Shown: positions 14,798 through 20,327 of the stretch, in pieces
Numbering within the stretch: the first letter of the stretch is position 1
Layout of the letters: each line of letters starts with the position of its first letter
DNA from: a virus
Direction: 5' to 3' (one strand)
Virus record (IMG/VR): IMGVR_UViG_3300021952_000023
Location: 1 to 33,757 of that record
Length of the DNA: 33,757 bases
The notes under the pieces: model-generated
Seen by the model: only the letters and a program-made list of their open reading frames with translations
Told to the model about the DNA's origin: nothing
The model's database searches: none
Made by a program: the position numbers and the translations under genes

Positions 14798-14840
14798 ATT
14801 GTGGCCGCCCCAATGGCCACAATGCGACGCGCTTCGCGTC
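14798..14840. repeat. Two consecutive intergenic hairpins before the DUF932-like gene
   Basis: ATTGTGGCC and GGCCACAAT (14798-14806 and 14815-14823) form a perfect 9-bp stem with an 8-base loop. Immediately after, GACGCG-CTT-CGCGTC (14826-14840) forms a 6-bp stem. Neither has a T-run. They may be RNA processing or stability elements, or binding sites, within the operon. Confidence 0.55.
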
Positions 14841-14874
14841 AATTCACTCAACTAACCTAAAGTAAGGGCAAATC

Positions 14875-15966
14875 ATGTCAACACTCACTCAAGCATCGAA
14901 ACAATGGGCAACCCGGCCGGCCGAAGAGCGCTTTACGTCGCTCGACGCCATGGCCGCACACTTTCACGCCCAGCGCGCCATCAGTCGCGCGGCCGTGGTG
15001 AGCTCGCGCCAGCTGCGCGCCGTGCCGACGGGCGCCGACGGCCTGGTGATCGAAGGGCCGAGCGGCCACGGGTTCGCGCCGACAAATTGGGCCATGGGCC
15101 AAGCTGCGCAGCTGGTCGGCGCGCCGGCCGCGTATTTGCGCACGCTGCCGGCACCGGTCGCGGCCGACTGCCTGAATTATGGTTTTCACGTCGAGCGCGA
15201 CGCCAGCGACGTCGGCGTGCTGCTCACGAAAAACGGCGAGAGCGTCATGCGCGCCATGACCGGCCCGCGTTATGGCCGCATCTGGAACGGCGACGTAGTC
15301 GACGCGCTGCGCGATCGCTTCGGCGACGGCGTGAGCGGCGATTTTCGCGTGCCTGGTATTTTCGGCCGCCAGCTCGACCAAGTGAGCGGCGACAATACCA
15401 CGCTGTTCGCCGGCGACCGCGACATGTTTATTTTTTTGGCCGACGAAAACAACCGCATTGAGCTGCCCGGCCGACGCGACGGGCAAACCGGCACGCTGGC
15501 CCGCGGGTTTTTTGTGAGCAATTCCGAAGTCGGCGCCGGTACCCTGCGCGTGAAAACCTTTTTGTTCGACTACGTCTGCGCGAACCGCATCGTATGGGGC
15601 GCGCATGAGCTCGAAGAGATCGCGATTCGCCACACGGCCAGCGCGCCCGATCGCTTCGTGGAAGAGGTCGCGCCCGCGCTGCTGGCCTATTCGCAAGCGA
15701 GCGCCGGCAGCGTCGAGCGCGTATTGAAGGGCGCGCAGCGCTCGAAGGTCGACAAAGTTGAGGATTTTCTCGCGAAGCGCTTCGGGCCGAAGGTCGGCCA
15801 GCGCGTCGCAGCTGCGCACCTGGCCGAAGAGGGCCGCCCGATCGAATCGCTGTGGGACGTGGTGACCGGCGCGACGGCCTACGCTAAGTCGATCCCCTGG
15901 ACCGCCGAGCGCGTCGACTTTGAAACCGGCGCCGGCGAGCTGCTCGACCTGGTCGAGCTGGTCTAA
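14875..15966 (+). CDS. DUF932-like phage/plasmid protein (363 aa)
   Basis: The 363-aa protein has the hallmark DUF932 core: a central RGFFVSNSEVGAGTLRVKTFLFDYVCANRIVWG (about 223-255) with the conserved NSEVG and C-x-N motifs. Before it lie a region around YGRIWNGDVVDALRDRF (about 137-153) and SGDNTTLFAGDRDMFIFLADE (about 178-198). The N-terminal 60 residues are helical. DUF932 proteins are found on phages and plasmids, often near replication or accessory genes; their biochemical role is unsettled. TAAGGG lies six bases before the ATG. Composition is extremely GC-rich with many CAGCTG, GAGCTC and GGCC words, like the rest of this operon. Confidence 0.82.
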   Translation: MSTLTQASKQWATRPAEERFTSLDAMAAHFHAQRAISRAAVVSSRQLRAVPTGADGLVIEGPSGHGFAPTNWAMGQAAQLVGAPAAYLRTLPAPVAADCLNYGFHVERDASDVGVLLTKNGESVMRAMTGPRYGRIWNGDVVDALRDRFGDGVSGDFRVPGIFGRQLDQVSGDNTTLFAGDRDMFIFLADENNRIELPGRRDGQTGTLARGFFVSNSEVGAGTLRVKTFLFDYVCANRIVWGAHELEEIAIRHTASAPDRFVEEVAPALLAYSQASAGSVERVLKGAQRSKVDKVEDFLAKRFGPKVGQRVAAAHLAEEGRPIESLWDVVTGATAYAKSIPWTAERVDFETGAGELLDLVELV

Positions 15967-15978
15967 GGGGGACGCGCC

Positions 15979-16377
15979 ATGTTCCAAATTTTCGACACGA
16001 ACGGGCGCGCCGTCGGCCGCCCGGCCGGCTACACCCGCCACGCGACGGCCGTCGCGATCGCCGAGCGCCGGGGCCGGATCAAATCCGAGCTGCGCGCAGC
16101 TGCCGACGCTGCGCCAGTACGCGCCGACGGGCGCCAGCTGCTCTATCGCGTGGCCGAGCTGCCGGCCGGCCGCCGCGGTTATTTATCATTTTCTGGCGAT
16201 CGCTGGCGCGTGGTGGTGCACGCGCTGCCGGTGTGCGCCGACATGGCCACGCCGGCCGAAGCGCTGGCCGCTGCGCGCCAGCTGGCCGTAGAGCTGGCGC
16301 CGGCCGCGTGGAACGGCGACGCCGGTCGCTGGGTCTGGCTCGAGACAATCGCCGAGCTCGACGGGGTGACATCATGA
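15979..16377 (+). CDS. Hypothetical protein (132 aa)
   Basis: The 132-aa protein starts MFQIFDTNGRAVGRPAGYTR, followed by a helix (HATAVAIAERRGRI) and a segment with the strand pattern RQLLYRVAELPAGRRGYLSFSGDRWRVVVHALPV (about 53-86). A second helix (TPAEALAAARQLAVELA) and a final Trp-rich bit (WNGDAGRWVWLETI) complete it. I recognise no family. AAGGGGG lies seven bases before the ATG. It sits 12 bp after the DUF932-like gene and its TGA overlaps the ATG of the cysteine-rich gene (ATGA), indicating translational coupling of these two products. Confidence 0.72.
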   Translation: MFQIFDTNGRAVGRPAGYTRHATAVAIAERRGRIKSELRAAADAAPVRADGRQLLYRVAELPAGRRGYLSFSGDRWRVVVHALPVCADMATPAEALAAARQLAVELAPAAWNGDAGRWVWLETIAELDGVTS

Positions 16378-17069
16378 CCCGGGCGCTTTTCGTCGCCAAG
16401 AGCGCGAACGCGAAAACCGGCCCGCTGCCGGTCGCGTATATCGCCCGCGAGAGCTGCCCGCCCAGCTGCGCGCACTATCGCGCCAGCTGCTACGCCGAAG
16501 GCGGCCCGGCCCGGCTCGCCTGGAACCGCGCGGCCGACGGCTCGAGCTGGCGCGAGCTCTGCGCGTCGGTGGCCGAGCTGCCCGCGGGCCAGCTCTGGCG
16601 CTACGCTGTGGCCGGCGATCTGCCGGGCGCTGGCGAGCGCGTCAACCTGGGCGAGTTGCGCCAGCTGCTGCGCGCGAACGCTGGCCGCCGTGGCTTCACT
16701 TACACCCACAAGCGAAGCGCTGCCGCGCTGCGCGCTGTGGCCGAAGCGAACGCGGCCGGCTTCACTGTCAACCTGAGCGCCGACAACCTGGCCGAAGCCG
16801 ACGCCCTGGCCGCCACGGGCGCGGGCCCGGTGGCCGTGGTGCTGCCGGCCGACGCGCCGGCCAAGCTGCGCACGCCTGGCGGCCTGGCCGTCGTCGTCTG
16901 CCCGGCCCAGCTGGCCGACGGCGTGACGTGCGCGAGCTGCCAGCTCTGCCAGCGCCAAGAGCGCGCCGTCGTCGTCGGCTTCAAGGCCCACGGCGCCAGC
17001 TACAAAAAAGCCGACGCGATCGCCCGATCAGGGCTTGACCGCCGGGTCATTCCAATTTTGAAGGGGTAA
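16374..17069 (+). CDS. Cysteine-rich protein (231 aa), possible metal-cluster enzyme of unknown function
   Basis: The chosen ATG at 16374 overlaps the previous stop; a longer upstream frame exists but would overlap that gene heavily. The protein has two Cys groups: C28, C32, C39 (ESCPPSCAHYRASCYAEGGP) near the start and C176, C186, C189, C192 (VVCPAQLADGVTCASCQLCQ) near the end. Between lie FTYTHKR (108-114), alternating strands and helices (AGFTVNLSADNLAEADAL, GPVAVVLPAD) resembling a barrel, and a basic end (GLDRRVIPILKG). The N-terminal C-P-x-x-C-x6-CYA pattern and overall layout recall phage gp88-like proteins. A metal or Fe-S cluster bound by the two groups is plausible; catalytic activity is unknown. 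Confidence 0.75.
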   Translation: MTRALFVAKSANAKTGPLPVAYIARESCPPSCAHYRASCYAEGGPARLAWNRAADGSSWRELCASVAELPAGQLWRYAVAGDLPGAGERVNLGELRQLLRANAGRRGFTYTHKRSAAALRAVAEANAAGFTVNLSADNLAEADALAATGAGPVAVVLPADAPAKLRTPGGLAVVVCPAQLADGVTCASCQLCQRQERAVVVGFKAHGASYKKADAIARSGLDRRVIPILKG

Positions 17070-17072
17070 ACC

Positions 17073-17270
17073 ATGCGAAACCTATTCCACCGACGCGGCC
17101 ACAATGGCCGGCTCACGCTCTCGACAATCCCGACGACCCGGCTCGAGCGCTGGCGCGCTCAATTCGACGACGGCCGCGGGCCGCTGTTCTACGCGGCCGC
17201 CGTGCTGGCCGCTGCCGGTTTTTACGCTCTGCTGTGGCTCGCGCTGGCCGTCGGCGTGATTTTCCAATGA
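17073..17270 (+). CDS. Small single-span membrane protein (65 aa)
   Basis: The 65-aa protein has a basic N-terminus (MRNLFHRRGHNGRLTL, TTRLERWRAQF) and one strong C-terminal transmembrane segment (about 38-64: FYAAAVLAAAGFYALLWLAL then AVGVIF). The positive-inside rule places the N-terminus in the cytoplasm. AAGGGG lies six bases before the ATG and three bases separate it from the cysteine-rich gene. It could be an early host-takeover or exclusion peptide; the lysis genes are elsewhere, so I do not call it a holin. Confidence 0.68.
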   Translation: MRNLFHRRGHNGRLTLSTIPTTRLERWRAQFDDGRGPLFYAAAVLAAAGFYALLWLALAVGVIFQ

Positions 17271-17281
17271 AGGGGCCCGCC

Positions 17282-17344
17282 ATGCTGATAATTCTCGCCG
17301 GCGTGGTGCTGGCCGCCGTGCTGGCCGCTCTGCTAGACTTATAA
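17282..17344 (+). CDS. Very small hydrophobic peptide (20 aa)
   Basis: ATG at 17282 follows a clear AAGGGG six bases upstream, identical in spacing to the operon's other genes. The 20-codon frame (MLIILAGVVLAAVLAALLDL) is entirely a membrane helix and ends with TAA. It lies between the 65-aa membrane gene and the operon terminator. The ribosome binding site and position support translation; size makes it easy to miss. Function unknown. Confidence 0.5.
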   Translation: MLIILAGVVLAAVLAALLDL

Positions 17345-17372
17345 GCGCGCGGCCCGCGCTGCGCAGTTGCCC

Positions 17373-17388
17373 GGGTGACCCGTCACCC
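17373..17388. repeat. Palindrome before operon terminator
   Basis: GGGTGAC-CC-GTCACCC forms a 7-bp inverted repeat directly before the terminator hairpin. It may assist termination or bind a protein. Confidence 0.5.
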
Positions 17389-17392
17389 TTTG

Positions 17393-17422
17393 GCCCCGAC
17401 GCTAACCCGTCGGGGCTTTTTT
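17393..17422 (+). terminator. Strong rho-independent terminator of the plus-strand operon
   Basis: GCCCCGACG-CTAACC-CGTCGGGGC forms a perfect 9-bp stem with a 6-base loop (17393-17416), followed by TTTTTT. It ends the operon begun at about 14343. Confidence 0.92.
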
Positions 17423-17510
17423 ATGGCCAGCGCCTGGCCGCCTGGCGCCGGCCTGCGCGGCCAGCTGCTGCAGCTGCTGCCGGGCCCATGGCCAGTGCCT
17501 GGCCGCGTGG

Positions 17511-17657
17511 CCGAGCTGCTGCCGGCCGCCTGGCCGCCGAGCTGCTGCCGGCCGCCTGGCCGCCGAGCTGCTGCCGGCCGCCTGGCCGAGCTGCTGCCGG
17601 CCGCCTGGCCGAGCTGCTGCCGGCCGCCTGGCCGAGCTGCTGCCGGCCGACGGCCGG
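17511..17657. repeat. GC-rich tandem array, six copies, 23/26-bp period
   Basis: GAGCTGCTGCCGGCCG begins at 17513, 17539, 17565, 17588, 17611 and 17634, giving periods of 26, 26, 23, 23 and 23. The 26-bp units carry one extra GCC. The repeats contain GAGCTC-like, CCGGCCG and CTGGCC palindromic words. No convincing gene covers them; an Ala/Pro/Leu-repeat frame on the plus strand and Gly/Ser/Ala frames on the minus strand are products of the array itself. Confidence 0.85.
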
Positions 17658-17714
17658 CCAGCCGCGGCGGCCGCCGGGCCCCGGCGCGTGCGGAGGAGCG
17701 CCAGCCATGAAATC

Positions 17715-17833
17715 TTGCAGGCAAACGCTCCCGTTTTTTGCAGGCAAACGCTCCCGTTTTTTGCAGGCAAACGCTCCCGATTTTTCAATCTTTGCAGGCC
17801 GAAGCCCCCGTTTTTTGCAGGTCATCGCTCCCG
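17715..17833. repeat. 23-bp direct repeat array (iteron-like), five copies
   Basis: TTGCAGGCAAACGCTCCCG followed by TTTT recurs at 17715, 17738 and 17761 (identical 23-bp period), with diverged copies at 17792 (GCAGGCCGAAGCCCCCG) and 17815 (GCAGGTCATCGCTCCCG). Copies alternate GC and T-rich tracts. The last two lie inside the 3' end of the 70-aa minus-strand gene. Spacing of about two helical turns and a place beside the primase-helicase operon fit replication iterons, though no origin has been shown. Confidence 0.85.
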
Positions 17834-17997
17834 ATTTTCGCCAACAGCAAACGCAGGCTGATGAAGTCATTCAAATTTGCCTCATCAGCCGCGCGCTTGC
17901 CCATGTACGAACTCAGAACCTTTGTCCTTCGCGTGTGGGCCTTGCGTATCATGTTTTTCACATGCGCAATGACCCGATCTTGGTCCTCTTTGTTCAC
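17785..17997 (-). CDS. Small hypothetical protein (70 aa), last gene of replication operon
   Basis: A GTG start overlaps the primase-helicase stop (GTGA), typical of coupled genes. The product (GTG-initiated, MNKEDQDRVIAHVKNMIRKA) is basic and helical in its first 35 residues, then ADEANLNDFISLRLLLAKIG, and ends in SDDLQKTGASACKD. Those last 14 residues are encoded by the two diverged copies of the 23-bp repeat array, so the array has grown into the gene or the gene has captured it. A DNA-binding role is possible from charge and context, but no family is recognised. Confidence 0.65.
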   Translation of the reverse strand: MNKEDQDRVIAHVKNMIRKAHTRRTKVLSSYMGKRAADEANLNDFISLRLLLAKIGSDDLQKTGASACKD

Positions 17998-20318
17998 TTG
18001 ACCAACGCCATGCGCGCAGGCGCTGGCTCCTCGACCATGCGACGCAACTCAGACTTGCTGATCTTGCCGGCCATGTCTGGCGAACAAAACAGGTGCTTTT
18101 TGGACGGCAACTCACCCGACGCCACGCGACCAAGGTCCACCCAGCCCGACTCCTTGAGCGCGTGCAGCAGCGCGGCTTGAGGAATCTTGACGCCTGACGG
18201 CGCGTTGCCGGCCAAACGGTCACACAGCGCATGGAACGGCGAGCCGACCACGCCTTTGGCGAACTCACCCTTGCGCTCACGCATCATGTCGACCAGATAC
18301 GACTCGGCCATGCTCATGCCGTGCTCGACCAGGTTCGACTTGAACTCAGTCCATGCAGGTGCTGCCGACGGATTGAACGCGCTCACGTCACGGGCGTGCA
18401 ACCAGCCAGCGATCGCTTCAAAGCCGCCATTCTTGTACCAGCTCCACAGCTTCATAGCAGCGTCCGGGTTCATGCGTGGTGCGGTAGACCACACACAGAA
18501 CCAGCGACGATCTTGGCTGTCGATCGAGATCGGCACAGGGTCATTGGAGAACGCCAGCACGAACATGCGGTTCACCATGTCATATGGGTGTAAACCCTTA
18601 CGATTGATCGGCAGCATTTCAGGCGGCGCAGCGATGATTGGCTTCAGTTTGTTCGCCAGCGCACGACGCTCACGCGCCTCGGGTTCTTTCAATTCGTTGA
18701 TGATGAGAATCTCAGACTCAAGCTGATAGCCCCACTGGCTGTTGAGCGTGTCGTTGTCCAGCAGGCCGCGGTTCTTCATGCCCGGGCCGCACACGGCCCA
18801 AATGAACGGCGCCCACAGGGTGTCCTTGCCGCAGCCCTGATCGCCGCCGTGCAGCACAGCGTGATTGATCTTGACCTCGGGGTGCTGGACCTTGTAGGCC
18901 ATGACGTTGAAGAGATGCTCGCGCTCGCTGGCCTCAGGCACAAGCGCTGCGCAGTGCTCCAGCCATGGCGTCACGCTGGCTTTGCCAGCCTTGTCGACTT
19001 CAGGACGGGCATCGCGCCAGCGGTTGCCAAACACGTCGCCGTCGCGTGACACCAGCACCGACTCGCCAGCAGCGTAGGTGATGCCGATCAAGGTACGGGC
19101 GCCCATCGACTGGCGGTTCTCATCAAAACACACAGACGCTTCAACCTTGCGCTGGTTGTGGATCGAGCGGCACGACACATGGCGAAAGATCGCGTTGAAG
19201 GTGCCACGGCCGATCTCGCGTCGGTCGAACATGTCGAAATAGCTGTCATCGGTCTGGACGTAAGCGAAACGCTGATACCACTGCTGCTTCTCGAGCCGGC
19301 CGACCTCTTTCTTTTCGACCTCTTCGATCACCTTGGCGGCGTCGTCGGTGAAGAAATCAGACGGCTGCAGCTTCTCGAGCGTGGCCTGCATGGCGGCTGC
19401 CATCAAGTCGTCGCGAATGCCAGGGTCATGCTTGGGGCCGCCGTTGTCGGCCACCCACTGCAAAAATATTTTTGTGTCGAAGTCGATGCAGTGACTGTGC
19501 AGGCAGCAGAACGACCGCGTCGCGGGCATGTAACGCCCCTCTGGGTTGCCGTCGGTGTGCTCTTTGCCGTTGGGGCAAATGATGCCGGCCCAGCCCTCAG
19601 GGTTCGGCTTGGTCAGCACCAGGCCTTTGTCGATCAGCCACTCAAACACATCGTCGCCGCCCGTGTCGTTGATGCGGATCGGCTTGTACTGCATGGTGTC
19701 GGCTTCGTCGGGCGTGACGCCAAGCGCTTCGCAAATCTCCGGCAGCGAGAACATGCGCTCGGGATGGAACTCCACCAGCTTGGCCGCAAAGTTGTTGCGA
19801 CCTGGCTTCAGATTGATCGAGCCCGGCAGGCGGAAGTTGCGCACAGGGTTGAGCGCCCCTGGGTCGGTGTAGCCAGCGTCAGCGATCGCTTTGATGGCGG
19901 CGCTGAACTCACCCTTGGTGGGCTGGTCTTCGTTGAAAGCGTAGCCCCATTGGAACGACCCCTCGGACGTCTCCATGATCCACGTCGGCGCCAGCGGCGG
20001 CTCTTTGGACTTGGTGCCCACGTCGTCGAGCACCAACACAAGGCAATACTCACAGTTGGCAGCCGAGGCGCTCACGTTGCCGTCGCCAAAGCGATCGACA
20101 ATGAACGACGCGGTATTGCCGTACCATGCCTGATCGGCCTTGATGCGGTTGATGTCCGGCATCCAAGCCGGCCAGGTGCACTTGATGGCGCCGTCAGCGT
20201 GAAACTGCAGCTCACCATCTTTGCGCACGGGTTTTTGTCTGACCATCAGCGCTGTCTCGCCCTCGGGGGCCAGACGGGTCAGGAATTCGAGAAATTGCAT
20301 AGTTGCCTGTCTTGTCAT
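17994..20318 (-). CDS. Primase-helicase (primase-like N-terminus, DUF5906-type SF3 helicase)
   Basis: The 774-aa protein should prime and unwind at the replication fork. The N-terminal 200 residues hold a RepB/AEP-like primase pattern with CLVLVLDDVGTK (about 92-103) and RLPGSINLK (163-171). A Cys/His cluster (C248, H254, C271, C272, H274, H276, C277) looks like a zinc site, followed by helices. The C-terminal helicase has Walker A GGDQGCGKDT (491-500), Walker B-like ILIINELKE (537-545), the sensor FVLAFSND (586-593) and DRRWF with a candidate arginine finger (603-607). This matches DUF5906-type phage helicases. It lies ten bases after the polymerase gene and overlaps the 70-aa gene. Confidence 0.87.
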   Translation of the reverse strand: MTRQATMQFLEFLTRLAPEGETALMVRQKPVRKDGELQFHADGAIKCTWPAWMPDINRIKADQAWYGNTASFIVDRFGDGNVSASAANCEYCLVLVLDDVGTKSKEPPLAPTWIMETSEGSFQWGYAFNEDQPTKGEFSAAIKAIADAGYTDPGALNPVRNFRLPGSINLKPGRNNFAAKLVEFHPERMFSLPEICEALGVTPDEADTMQYKPIRINDTGGDDVFEWLIDKGLVLTKPNPEGWAGIICPNGKEHTDGNPEGRYMPATRSFCCLHSHCIDFDTKIFLQWVADNGGPKHDPGIRDDLMAAAMQATLEKLQPSDFFTDDAAKVIEEVEKKEVGRLEKQQWYQRFAYVQTDDSYFDMFDRREIGRGTFNAIFRHVSCRSIHNQRKVEASVCFDENRQSMGARTLIGITYAAGESVLVSRDGDVFGNRWRDARPEVDKAGKASVTPWLEHCAALVPEASEREHLFNVMAYKVQHPEVKINHAVLHGGDQGCGKDTLWAPFIWAVCGPGMKNRGLLDNDTLNSQWGYQLESEILIINELKEPEARERRALANKLKPIIAAPPEMLPINRKGLHPYDMVNRMFVLAFSNDPVPISIDSQDRRWFCVWSTAPRMNPDAAMKLWSWYKNGGFEAIAGWLHARDVSAFNPSAAPAWTEFKSNLVEHGMSMAESYLVDMMRERKGEFAKGVVGSPFHALCDRLAGNAPSGVKIPQAALLHALKESGWVDLGRVASGELPSKKHLFCSPDMAGKISKSELRRMVEEPAPARMALVK

Positions 20319-20327
20319 TTTTGATTC

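Noticed and set aside
14878-16041. 387-aa open frame on the minus strand opposite the DUF932-like gene
   Set aside because: Antisense to a gene with recognisable motifs and a good ribosome binding site; long only because of high GC content.
17715-17833. CRISPR array
   Set aside because: Units are contiguous with no unique spacers and no cas genes nearby; this is a tandem repeat.
17488-18180. 230-aa plus-strand frame across both tandem arrays
   Set aside because: Ala/Pro/Leu repeats mirror the DNA array, the 23-bp unit shifts frame, and the end is antisense to the primase-helicase.
19158-20324. 388-aa plus-strand frame opposite the primase-helicase
   Set aside because: Antisense shadow of a gene with Walker A, Walker B and primase motifs.
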